The notes beneath the pieces were generated by a model. That model saw only the letters and a program-made list of their open reading frames with translations, searched no databases and was not told the DNA's origin. A program made the position numbers and the translations under genes. Shown here piece by piece: positions 1 through 7,547 of a stretch of DNA of 46,021 nt (position 1 is the stretch's first letter; each line of letters begins with the position of its first letter). The DNA comes from Thiohalospira sp046546335 (GTDB lineage: Bacteria; Pseudomonadota; Gammaproteobacteria; Thiohalospirales; Thiohalospiraceae), in NCBI RefSeq assembly GCF_046546335.1, contig NZ_JBKGYA010000001.1. The stretch is one strand, 5' to 3'.

Positions 1-906
1 GCCCCGGATGCGGCGGCGGTCCGCCGGGCGGCCCGGCTCGGCTGCGGCGGCCTCCTGGCGCGCCCGCCCGAGGGGGAGTTCACCGCCGCCGTCACCGCCG
101 TTCGCCAGCAGGTGGTGGAGGCCGCGACCTGCCGGCTCACCGTCATCGCCAGCCCGCACCCCGACGAGAGCGGCCGGACCCCTGCCGCCGAGGCCGCCGC
201 CCTCAGTCAGCGGACCGCCTGCCACGCCCTGGAGGTCGCCATCGCCGGCCATGCCGAAGAGGGGCAGCGCTCCCGCACCGATTATGCCCGCCTGCGCCAG
301 CTCGGCGAGACCACGGAGTGTCCGCTGGCGGTCTCCGCCGACGGCCGGGCGACCGACGACCGGATCCGCCGGATGGTCGCCCAGGGGGCGGCGCAGATCG
401 GCTTCTCCGAGGGCCTTGCCCGGGCGGCGGCCGACGCCCTGCGCGCCGCCGCCCCGGCCTACGAGAACCTGAGCCGCGCCGTGCGCGACGGCGTCAGCGC
501 CTGGAGCGGAGAGCGCATGCGCGCCACGGGATCGGCGGGCCGTGCCGCCGAGGTCCTCTCCCGCTGCCGGGAGCGGCGCACGGTGGAGGAGCTCCTCATC
601 CAGGAGGAGACGGCAAGCCCCGATGCTGTGGAGCAGACGGTCCGGGCCGGGGAGGCGACCTTGCGGGCGGCCCCCGGCGTCCGTACCGTCCACGGCTACC
701 GCGTGGACGGGGCGCAGGGCCGGTCCCAGGTGGTCTGGCGGGTGGAGCTGTGCCATCCGGCCGCCCGGGCGGAATTCGCCGACCACCTGCGGCGCCTGCC
801 GGGCGGGCCCGTCCGCCACCTCTCCCTGGAACCGGCGGGGGACTGCCCGGAGGCAGTGGCGACTCAGGAGGACGCCGAACGCCTCCTGGCGACCGGCCAT
901 GGCTGA
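1..906 (+). CDS. Hypothetical protein, 5'-truncated by the window edge
   Basis: The frame is open from the first base to a TGA at 904-906, so at least 301 residues are encoded and the true start lies outside the window. I do not recognise the family. The visible protein is Ala/Arg/Glu-rich and mostly helical-looking, with three Cys in its first half and no clear signal peptide or membrane segment. Its stop overlaps the next gene start by 8 bases (ATGGCTGA), which implies translational coupling and a shared operon. Codon use is G/C at third positions throughout, like the confirmed genes nearby, which supports this frame over the competing ones. A function cannot be assigned. Confidence 0.7.
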   Translation, partial: APDAAAVRRAARLGCGGLLARPPEGEFTAAVTAVRQQVVEAATCRLTVIASPHPDESGRTPAAEAAALSQRTACHALEVAIAGHAEEGQRSRTDYARLRQLGETTECPLAVSADGRATDDRIRRMVAQGAAQIGFSEGLARAAADALRAAAPAYENLSRAVRDGVSAWSGERMRATGSAGRAAEVLSRCRERRTVEELLIQEETASPDAVEQTVRAGEATLRAAPGVRTVHGYRVDGAQGRSQVVWRVELCHPAARAEFADHLRRLPGGPVRHLSLEPAGDCPEAVATQEDAERLLATGHG

Positions 907-1399
907 GACCGCCCCGGGCAACCCCCTCTCCCCCGGCCTGGTGGTGGCCGGGCGAAGCCTGGGGATCGACGAGGTCTGCCAGCAGGTGAACCCGCTGCTG
1001 GAGTCCCTCCACCGCCAGGGGGCATGTCCGGCGGGTGTGCTCGGGGTGGTCCGGGTCCCCGAACCCGAGAGCCTGGTAAGCGGGGGCGAGCTGCCGCTCA
1101 ACGGCCTCAGCGGGGCGGAGTCGGTCTGGTACCTCTGCCGCCTCTCCCCCGCCGTGGGAACAGGCGACCGGGCGACCCTCGGGGTGATCCTCGGCCTCCT
1201 CCCCCGGCAGGAGCTGCGCTTCGCCCCCGCCCTGGAGGAGGAGAGTCTGGAGCCGGAGGCCGATGACTGGCTCCTCGCCCGCCTGCACCACGGCCTCGGC
1301 GATCGGCTGGATGCACCGGTGCGCTGGGACCCGCGCCACTGCCGGCTGCTCGCGGAGCATTCGCGCGGGGATACCGGCCGTAGGCAGGGAACACGCTGA
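899..1399 (+). CDS. Hypothetical protein coupled to the preceding gene
   Basis: This encodes 166 residues starting MAETAPGNPLSPGLVVAG. The ATG at 899 overlaps the end of the upstream gene, so the two are probably co-translated. No family is recognised. The middle holds an acidic stretch (EEESLEPEADDW) and the end is basic. There is no signal peptide or transmembrane segment, so a cytosolic protein is likely. The gene may belong with the downstream cytochrome gene (43-base gap), but nothing in the protein itself shows this. The start is chosen because the overlap places it directly after the upstream stop. A longer form in the same frame would run through the upstream gene. Confidence 0.6.
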   Translation: MAETAPGNPLSPGLVVAGRSLGIDEVCQQVNPLLESLHRQGACPAGVLGVVRVPEPESLVSGGELPLNGLSGAESVWYLCRLSPAVGTGDRATLGVILGLLPRQELRFAPALEEESLEPEADDWLLARLHHGLGDRLDAPVRWDPRHCRLLAEHSRGDTGRRQGTR

Positions 1400-1442
1400 T
1401 CCGCTACGCTTCACCGGAAAAACCCTTCGCCGGAGACATGCC

Positions 1443-1736
1443 ATGCGAAACCTCGAACGACTTCTCACCGGCCTCCTGCTGCTCGCCACCCTGCCGCTCA
1501 TCGCCCAGGCCGAGACGGGCCGGGAACTGCACGAGGAGAACTGCATCAACTGCCACGCCGAGATGGAGGGGGGTGACGGCTCGGGCATCTATACCCGGGA
1601 GAATCGTTTCATCGACGACCGGGACAGCCTGGAGACCCAGGTCCAGCGCTGCGCCTCGAACCAGGACCTCCAGTGGTTCGAGGACGAGGTGGAGGCCGTG
1701 GCCGATCACCTGGATGAGGAGTACTACGACTTCTGA
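1443..1736 (+). CDS. Small monoheme cytochrome c, periplasmic
   Basis: The 97-residue product has a signal peptide of about 23 residues (hydrophobic core LLTGLLLLATLPLIAQA, cleavage after AQA) and one heme-binding CxxCH site, CINCH at 34-38. The mature protein is only about 74 residues. No Met sits where class I cytochromes carry the distal iron ligand; the only mature-region Met is residue 41, three residues after the heme His. A Cys occurs in QVQRC (residue 70), and the C-terminus is rich in Asp, Glu and Tyr. From memory this resembles small c-type cytochromes of sulfur-oxidising Gammaproteobacteria that have a WF-E/D-V...YL...YY-F ending. The role is probably periplasmic electron transfer; the partner is unknown. 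Confidence 0.8.
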   Translation: MRNLERLLTGLLLLATLPLIAQAETGRELHEENCINCHAEMEGGDGSGIYTRENRFIDDRDSLETQVQRCASNQDLQWFEDEVEAVADHLDEEYYDF

Positions 1737-1771
1737 GGCGGGATCGCCGGCCTGCCGACCACCGGCGCATG

Positions 1772-1802
1772 AAAAAGGGGCGCCCCCCGCGGGAGACGCC
1801 CC
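1772..1802 (-). terminator. Intrinsic terminator of the gcv operon end
   Basis: GGGGCG (1777-1782) pairs with CGCCCC (1797-1802). On the minus strand the hairpin is followed by five T residues (1776-1772). It lies 40 bases beyond the stop of the minus-strand kinase gene and also separates it from the convergent cytochrome gene. Confidence 0.75.
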
Positions 1803-1841
1803 TCGCCCTCGATGCCGCCCGGAGGCGGCACGACTCCGCCC

Positions 1842-2774
1842 CTAGAAGCGGTAGCCGAAGTTCTTCTCGAACATGTCCTTGAACTGGTCGAGGGTGTAGT
1901 GGTGGTTCTGGGTGCCGGCGTGCTCGATCTTGATGGCGCCCATCAGGGAGGCGATGCGGCCGGTGGTCTCCCAGTCCATGTCGTTGTCCAGACCGTAGAG
2001 GAGGCCGGCGCGGTAGGCGTCGCCGCAGCCGGTGGGGTCCTTGGCCTCGGTGATCGGGGTCGGCGGGATCTCGATGGTCTTGCCGCCGGTGTAGATGAAG
2101 GAGCCCTCGCCGCCCTTGGTGACGATGAGCGCCTCCAGCTGGCCGGCGATCTCGTCCATGGACTTGCCGGTCTTCTCGGCCAGCAGCTGCGCCTCGTAGT
2201 CGTTGAGCGCGGCGTAGGTGGCCTGGTCGACGAAGCGGGCGAGGTCGTCGCCGTCGAACATCGGCATGCCCTGGCCCGGATCGAAGATGAAGGGGATGCC
2301 GGCCTCGGCGAACTGCTCGGCGTGCTGGATCATGCCGTCGCGGCCATCGGGGGAGACGATGCCGATCTTCACGCCGGAGGCGTCGGTCACCTTGAGCTGG
2401 TGGGACTCGTTCATCGCCCCGGGGTGGAAGGCGGTGATCTGGTTGTCGTCCAGGTCGGTGGTGATGAAGGCCTGGCCGGTGTAGGTGTCGTCGACCACCT
2501 TCACGTGCTGACGGGTGATCCCGTGCTTGTCCATCCAGTCGGCATAGGGACCGAAGTCGCCGCCCACGGTGGCCATGGGGATGGGGTCGCCGCCGAGCAG
2601 CTTGAGGTTGTAGGCGATGTTCCCGGCGCAGCCGCCGAACTCCCGGCGCATCTGCGGCACCAGGAAGGAGACATTGAGCATGTGCACCTTGTCGGGAAGG
2701 ATGTGGTTCTTGAAGTGGTCCGGGAAGACCATGATGGTGTCGTAGGCGTAGGAGCCACAGAGCAGTGCAGACAT
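1842..2774 (-). CDS. PfkB-family carbohydrate/nucleoside kinase (adenosine kinase-like)
   Basis: This is a 310-residue ribokinase-fold kinase that transfers phosphate from ATP to a sugar or nucleoside hydroxyl. The N-terminal substrate-binding region contains FGGCAGNIAYNLKLLGG (46-62). The PfkB signature near the C-terminus is DPTGCGDAYRAG (246-257), with Asp252 as the expected catalytic base and the GCGD anion hole. The length is normal for the family, and the first-strand sequence resembles bacterial adenosine/sugar kinases of the PfkB group. The start ATG follows an A/G-rich stretch. The gene lies 48 bases after dgkA at the tail of the glycine-cleavage operon and ends at a clear terminator. 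The substrate is unproven; adenosine is the best guess from overall look. Confidence 0.85.
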   Translation of the reverse strand: MSALLCGSYAYDTIMVFPDHFKNHILPDKVHMLNVSFLVPQMRREFGGCAGNIAYNLKLLGGDPIPMATVGGDFGPYADWMDKHGITRQHVKVVDDTYTGQAFITTDLDDNQITAFHPGAMNESHQLKVTDASGVKIGIVSPDGRDGMIQHAEQFAEAGIPFIFDPGQGMPMFDGDDLARFVDQATYAALNDYEAQLLAEKTGKSMDEIAGQLEALIVTKGGEGSFIYTGGKTIEIPPTPITEAKDPTGCGDAYRAGLLYGLDNDMDWETTGRIASLMGAIKIEHAGTQNHHYTLDQFKDMFEKNFGYRF

Positions 2775-2822
2775 TGCTGTTTCCTCGATTGCTTGCTTGC
2801 GAAATGAATGGCGGGCGCGGCC

Positions 2823-3215
2823 TCAGGCCAGGAAGCGGCCCCAGGCCACCGCGCCCCAGATGACGGCGGCCAGGACCAGGCTGGCGAAGACCGCCGCCGA
2901 GCCCAGGTCCTTGGCGCGCCCCGAAAGGGGGTTGTCGTCGGTACCGATGCGGTCCACCACCGCCTCCACGGCGGAGTTGACCAGCTCCACCAGCAGGACC
3001 ATGACCAGCGCCCCGAAGAGCAGGGCGTATTCCACCCCGGTCCGCCCCAGCCAGAGCCCCACCGGCACCAGGAGGGCGGCCACCAGCAGCTCCAGCCGGA
3101 AGGCCTCCTCGTGGCGCCAGGCGGCGGCCAGCCCCCGCCCGGAGTAGATCATGGCCATGGCCACGTGGGCCAGGCCGCGATGGCCCGGCTTGCGCTGATG
3201 GGCCGAGCCGGTCAT
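2823..3215 (-). CDS. dgkA: Diacylglycerol kinase (prokaryotic, integral membrane)
   Basis: DgkA phosphorylates diacylglycerol released during membrane-derived glucan and lipid turnover, returning it to phosphatidate in the inner membrane. The 130-residue product matches the family: an amphipathic N-terminus with AWRHEEAFRLE (about 32-42), three hydrophobic segments, and the signature VELVNSAVEAVVDRI followed by GRAKDLGSAAV. The conserved Glu and Asn of ELVNSAVE are present. The start codon lies one base after the gcvPB stop, so it is translated from the same transcript. The association with glycine cleavage is positional; I see no biochemical link. Confidence 0.93.
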   Translation of the reverse strand: MTGSAHQRKPGHRGLAHVAMAMIYSGRGLAAAWRHEEAFRLELLVAALLVPVGLWLGRTGVEYALLFGALVMVLLVELVNSAVEAVVDRIGTDDNPLSGRAKDLGSAAVFASLVLAAVIWGAVAWGRFLA

Positions 3216-3216
3216 C

Positions 3217-4674
3217 TCAGGAGGCGGCCGGCGGATCCCAGCGCAGGTCCAGCTCCTTGGCGGCGCGCACGTCGTCCAGCCGGCGGGCCGGCAGGGTGTG
3301 CGGGGCGCTCTTGAGCGTGTCCGGCTCGTTCCTGGCCTCCTCGCGGATGGCGATCATGGCGTCCACGAAGGAGTCCAGGGTGGCCTTGTCCTCGGTCTCG
3401 GTGGGCTCCACCAGCAGGCACTCCGGCACCAGCAACGGGAAGTAGGTGGTCGGCGCGTGGTGGCCGTAGTCCAGCAGCCGCTTGGCGAAGTCCATGGCGT
3501 TGCAGCCCAGCTCCTTCGCCTCGCGGCGCAGGGTAACGATGAACTCGTGGGTCGCCCGCCGCTCGGGATAGGCCACCTCGAAGCCGGCCTCGCGCAGCCG
3601 CTTCATGAGGTAATTGGCGTTGAGGGTGGCGTACTCGCCCACCCGCTCCATGCCCTCGCGGCCCAGCAGCCGGGCGTAGATGTAGGCCCGGAGCAGGACG
3701 CCGACGTTGCCGTAGTGGGCCGACAGCGGCCCGATGGTCTCGGGGCAGTCGGCCTCGGTGTACCAGCGATACTCGCCGCCCTCCCGGCCCACCATGGGGG
3801 TCGGCAGGTAGGGGACCAGCCGATCGGCGACCCCCACCGGCCCCGCGCCCGGACCGCCGCCCCCGTGGGGAGTGGAGAAGGTCTTGTGCAGGTTCATGTG
3901 GATGACGTCGAAGCCCATGTCGCCGGGCTTCACCTTGCCCAGGATGGCGTTGAGATTGGCGCCGTCGTAGTAGAGCAGGCCGCCGGCGCCGTGGACGATC
4001 TCGGCGATCTCGGCGATGTTGCGCTCGAACACGCCCACGGTGGAGGGGTTGGTGAGCATGATCCCCGCCGTCTGCGGGCCCACCGCCTCCCTGAGACTGT
4101 CGAGATCCACGTCCCCGTTGGCGTCGGTGGCGATCTCGCGGACGCTGTAGCCGCACATCACGGCGGTGGCCGGGTTGGTGCCGTGGGCGGCGTCGGGGAC
4201 GATGATCTCGCTGCGCTCGGTGTCACCGCGGGCGTCGTGGTAGGCGCGGATCATGGCGACCCCGGTGAACTCCCCCTGGGCACCGGCCATGGGCGCCAGG
4301 GAGACGGCCTTCATCCCGGTGATGTCCTTGAGCATCTCCTGCAGGTCGTAGAGGCAGGAGAGCACCCCCTGGCCGTAGCGCTTCTCCGGTGCGCGCGGGT
4401 GGCGGCCCAGGAAGCCCGGCAGCATGGCCAGGCTGTTACAGCCCCGCGGGTTGTACTTCATGGTGCACGAACCCAGGGGATAGAAGTGGGTGTCGATGGA
4501 GAAGTTGGTCTGCGACAGCCGGGTGTAGTGGCGCACCGCCTGCAGCTCGGAGACCTCCGGCAGCAGGGCGCGCCTGGTCCGGCGCAGGTTCTCCGGGATC
4601 CCGTCCAGGTCGCCGGCCTCGGGGGCCTGGGCGCGATTGCGGCGGCCTTCACGGCCGTGTTCGAAGATGAGCAT
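3217..4674 (-). CDS. gcvPB: Glycine dehydrogenase (decarboxylating) subunit 2
   Basis: This is the PLP-carrying half of the split P-protein. With GcvPA it decarboxylates glycine and loads the aminomethyl group on the lipoyl arm of GcvH. The protein has 485 residues. The PLP lysine is Lys264 in NLHKTFSTPHGGGGPG, and the family motif LGSCTMKYNPR lies at 67-77. The split-subunit architecture (two genes rather than one of about 950 codons) is clear because gcvPA lies upstream. Unusually, the two subunit genes are separated by a metallo-beta-lactamase-fold lipoprotein gene. The stop is one base from the dgkA start. Confidence 0.96.
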   Translation of the reverse strand: MLIFEHGREGRRNRAQAPEAGDLDGIPENLRRTRRALLPEVSELQAVRHYTRLSQTNFSIDTHFYPLGSCTMKYNPRGCNSLAMLPGFLGRHPRAPEKRYGQGVLSCLYDLQEMLKDITGMKAVSLAPMAGAQGEFTGVAMIRAYHDARGDTERSEIIVPDAAHGTNPATAVMCGYSVREIATDANGDVDLDSLREAVGPQTAGIMLTNPSTVGVFERNIAEIAEIVHGAGGLLYYDGANLNAILGKVKPGDMGFDVIHMNLHKTFSTPHGGGGPGAGPVGVADRLVPYLPTPMVGREGGEYRWYTEADCPETIGPLSAHYGNVGVLLRAYIYARLLGREGMERVGEYATLNANYLMKRLREAGFEVAYPERRATHEFIVTLRREAKELGCNAMDFAKRLLDYGHHAPTTYFPLLVPECLLVEPTETEDKATLDSFVDAMIAIREEARNEPDTLKSAPHTLPARRLDDVRAAKELDLRWDPPAAS

Positions 4675-4694
4675 GTTTCGGTCTCCTTGCGGGT

Positions 4695-5660
4695 TCAGCC
4701 GCCGAAGGCGGCCTCCTCCACCTGTAGATAGACGTGGGAGATGGACTCCCCGATGCGTTCGTCATAGTTGGGATAGCGCTCGGCGTGGTCGGCCAGCGCC
4801 TCATCCACCTCGTCACGCATCTCGAAGTCCTGCTCGCCGCGCTCGTAGCCGGCCTCCACGGTCTCCCAGAGGGTATCCAGGTAGCCCCGGAGGTCGGCCA
4901 GGATGGCCTCCCCCTCGCCGATGCGGCCGTGGCCGGGAACCACCACCTCGGGTTCCAGGGCCTCCAGCTCCCCCAGGGTGTCGATCCAGTGGCGGACGTC
5001 GGCATCCATGGTGGCCGGGGCCGAGTCCCCGAAGGCGACGTCAGCGGCCAGCAGGACCTCCTGGTCCGGGAGCCAGAGCACCAGATCGCCGGGACTGTGG
5101 GCGTTCCCTACCAGTCGCATCTCCACTTCCACTGTCCCGAAGGTGCGGCTCTCGCTCTCCGCCACCACCTCCTTCGGCGGATGGAGGGTGGTATCGCCAG
5201 TGGCGCCTCCGGTCATCTGGTGGACCCGTTCGCGCCAGGTATCGCCCTCGGTCTCGGTGATGGAGCGGACCTCCTCCGAGGCGAGAAAGGTGGTGTCTTC
5301 CCCGGCAAAGGCGTGATTGCCCAGCCAGTGGTCACCGTGGCTACTGGAGTTGATGACCCAGCGAATGGGCGCATCGGTGACCTCCCGGATGGTGGCCTTC
5401 AGGGATTCGCCGATGGTCTCCGACGAGCCGGTATCGAAGACCAGGACCCCCTCGCCGGTCTCCACGAAGGCCATGTTGGAGTTCCACCCGCGATTCTCCT
5501 CATCGGGGAAGGAGCGGGCCGGGCTGACCACGGCCCAGACGCCGTCGGCGACCTCCTTCGCCTCCATCTCCGGATAGGCCTTCTCGGCACCATCCCCGCT
5601 ACAGGCGGCGAGACCCAGCAGGGAGACGGCAACGGCGGTGGCGAGCGTGCGGCGTACCAT
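4695..5660 (-). CDS. Metallo-beta-lactamase-fold lipoprotein with altered zinc motif
   Basis: The 321-residue product has a lipoprotein signal (lipobox LAAC, Cys20), so it is probably exported and membrane-anchored. The body is a metallo-beta-lactamase fold: DTGSS strand end (76-80), SSSHGDHWLGNHAF (105-118), a second His at GNAHSPGD (His188), Asp207 in AADVAFGD and the last His in VPGHG (His244). Most relatives read THxHxDH at the first motif. Here the first His is replaced by Ser106 while His108, Asp110 and His111 remain. The closest general resemblance is to SoxH and quinoprotein-relay hydrolases. It sits between gcvPA and gcvPB with short gaps (20 and 29 bases), so it shares their riboswitch control. 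The substrate is unknown. Confidence 0.85.
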   Translation of the reverse strand: MVRRTLATAVAVSLLGLAACSGDGAEKAYPEMEAKEVADGVWAVVSPARSFPDEENRGWNSNMAFVETGEGVLVFDTGSSETIGESLKATIREVTDAPIRWVINSSSHGDHWLGNHAFAGEDTTFLASEEVRSITETEGDTWRERVHQMTGGATGDTTLHPPKEVVAESESRTFGTVEVEMRLVGNAHSPGDLVLWLPDQEVLLAADVAFGDSAPATMDADVRHWIDTLGELEALEPEVVVPGHGRIGEGEAILADLRGYLDTLWETVEAGYERGEQDFEMRDEVDEALADHAERYPNYDERIGESISHVYLQVEEAAFGG

Positions 5661-5689
5661 CGGCTTCCCTCCTCTTCGGCGCGTCGGTA

Positions 5690-7057
5690 TCAGTCGCGCA
5701 GGGTCGGCAGGATCCGGGCCACGGCATCGGCGTAGGCGCGGATCTCGTCGTCGGTGCGGACCTCGGTGGCGCAGACCAGGAAGGCATCCCCCAGCTCGGG
5801 ATAGTCCTCCCCCAGGGCCACGCCGCCGAGGATCCCCTCCGCCGCCAGGGCGTCCAGCAGGCGGTCCGCCGGGACGTCGGTGCGCAGCGCCGCCTCGTGG
5901 AAGCAGGGCCGGTCGAAGACCGCCTCGACACCGTCGATGGCGGTGAGTGCCTCCACCAGCTTGCGGGTGTTGGCGTGGGAGGCGGTGGCCACCCGCTCCA
6001 GGCCGTCCGGCCCCATGAGGCTGAGGTAGATGGTGGCGGCGGTGGCCAGCAGCCCCTGGTTGGTGCAGATGTTGGAGGTCGCCTTGGAGCGGCGGATGTG
6101 CTGCTCCCGCGCCTGCAGGGTCAGGGTGTAGCCCCGGCGCTCGTCGGCGTCGATGGTGCCGCCGACGATGCGGCCGGGGAGCTGGCGCACGTGGGACTGC
6201 CGGCAGGTCATGAAGCCGAAGTAGGGCCCGCCGGAGGAGAGCGGCGCGCCCAGGGGCTGACCCTCACCGCAGGCGATATCCGCCCCCTCGGCCCCCCACT
6301 CCCCCGGCGGCGTGAGCACGGCCAGGGCGGTGGGGTTCACCTGGCCGATGACCAGCCCGCCGTGGGCGTGGGCCCAGTCGGTGAGGGCGTCGACCTCCTC
6401 CAGCACCCCGAAGTAGTTGGGCTGCGGGACCACCAGACCGGCGAAGGCGCCCGGATCGTCCGGCAGGGTGGCCGGGTCGATGTGGCCGCCCTCGGGGTCC
6501 ACCGCCAGGGTCTCCAGCTCCAGCCCCTGGTTGCGGACGATGGTCTCCACCACGCGCCGGTAGACCGGGTGGACGCTCTCGGGGATGAGGATCCGCTTGG
6601 ACTTCGCCTTGCGATTGGCCCGCACCGCCATGAGCGCCGCCTCCGCCAGCGCCGAGGCGCCGTCGTACATGGAGGCGTTGGAGGCGTCCAGGCCGGTGAG
6701 GTGGGCCATCATGGTCTGGAACTCGTAGACTACCTGCAGGGTGCCCTGGCTCGCCTCGGCCTGGTAGGGCGTGTAGGCGGAGTAGAACTCGCCGCGGGTG
6801 GTCAGCTCCCAGACCGCCGCCGGGATGTGGTGCTCGTAGGCGCCGGCGCCCATGAAGCAGACCGGCTGACCGTCAGCAGCGGCGCGCTGGCGGACCTCCT
6901 GGCCCACCTGCAGCTCGCTGGCCCCCGGCGGGACCTGCTTGAGGCCCTCGCTCCGGAGGTCGGCGGGGATCTCATCGAACAGCGCCTCCACACTCGACTC
7001 GCCGATGGCGTCGAGCATGGCGCGCACCTCTTCTTCGGTATGCGGAATGAAGGGCAT
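5690..7057 (-). CDS. gcvPA: Glycine dehydrogenase (decarboxylating) subunit 1
   Basis: GcvPA is the non-PLP half of the heterotetrameric glycine decarboxylase. The 455-residue product starts MPFIPHTEEEVRAML, a typical opening for this subunit. It contains FMGAGAYEHHIPAAVWEL, TPYQAEASQGTLQ and EFQTMMAHLTGLDASNASMYDG, all family hallmarks. It follows gcvH by 37 bases and is part of the riboswitch-controlled operon. Its partner gcvPB is two genes downstream rather than adjacent. Confidence 0.96.
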   Translation of the reverse strand: MPFIPHTEEEVRAMLDAIGESSVEALFDEIPADLRSEGLKQVPPGASELQVGQEVRQRAAADGQPVCFMGAGAYEHHIPAAVWELTTRGEFYSAYTPYQAEASQGTLQVVYEFQTMMAHLTGLDASNASMYDGASALAEAALMAVRANRKAKSKRILIPESVHPVYRRVVETIVRNQGLELETLAVDPEGGHIDPATLPDDPGAFAGLVVPQPNYFGVLEEVDALTDWAHAHGGLVIGQVNPTALAVLTPPGEWGAEGADIACGEGQPLGAPLSSGGPYFGFMTCRQSHVRQLPGRIVGGTIDADERRGYTLTLQAREQHIRRSKATSNICTNQGLLATAATIYLSLMGPDGLERVATASHANTRKLVEALTAIDGVEAVFDRPCFHEAALRTDVPADRLLDALAAEGILGGVALGEDYPELGDAFLVCATEVRTDDEIRAYADAVARILPTLRD

Positions 7058-7094
7058 GGCCTCTCCTCGCGCGTCGCGCCTTGCGGCCCCGCGC

Positions 7095-7484
7095 TCAGTG
7101 GGATTCGGAGTCCACCAGCGCCTGGTAGGCGTCGGAATCCATCAGGTCCTGAGGCTCACCCTCCGGCTTGACCCGGAAGAGCCAGCCCTCGCCGTAGGGG
7201 TCCTGATTGACGGTCTCGGGGGAGTCGGCCAGGCCCTCGTTGGCCTCGACCACCTCGCCGCCCACCGGGGCATAGACGTCGGAGGCGGCCTTCACCGACT
7301 CCACCACGGCGCAGTCCTCGCCGGCGGTGAGGGTGCTCCCCTCCTCCGGGACCTCGATGAAGACCATGTCGCCGAGCAGCTCCTGGGCATGCTCGGTGAT
7401 CCCGATGGTCAGGGTGCCGTCATCGTTGGTCTTCACCCACTCGTGGGACTTGGTGTACTTGCGATCGGCGGGAATGTTGCTCAT
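7095..7484 (-). CDS. gcvH: Glycine cleavage system H protein
   Basis: GcvH is the lipoylated shuttle that moves the aminomethyl group from the P-protein to the T-protein and is reoxidised by the L-protein. The 129-residue product has the lipoyl lysine Lys65 in VVESVKAASDVYAPV, with the GDMVFIEVP strand before it and VEANEGLADSPETVN after it. The length is normal. The gene lies between gcvT (63-base gap) and gcvPA. The lipoate itself would come from lipA, the first gene of the same transcript, with octanoyl transferase encoded elsewhere. No L-protein gene is visible in the window. Confidence 0.97.
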   Translation of the reverse strand: MSNIPADRKYTKSHEWVKTNDDGTLTIGITEHAQELLGDMVFIEVPEEGSTLTAGEDCAVVESVKAASDVYAPVGGEVVEANEGLADSPETVNQDPYGEGWLFRVKPEGEPQDLMDSDAYQALVDSESH

Positions 7485-7547
7485 GGGTCTCTCCCGTTGG
7501 GTTTCGAAAATTCGGACAATGGGCGGGGGCTTCGCCCCCCAAGGATA

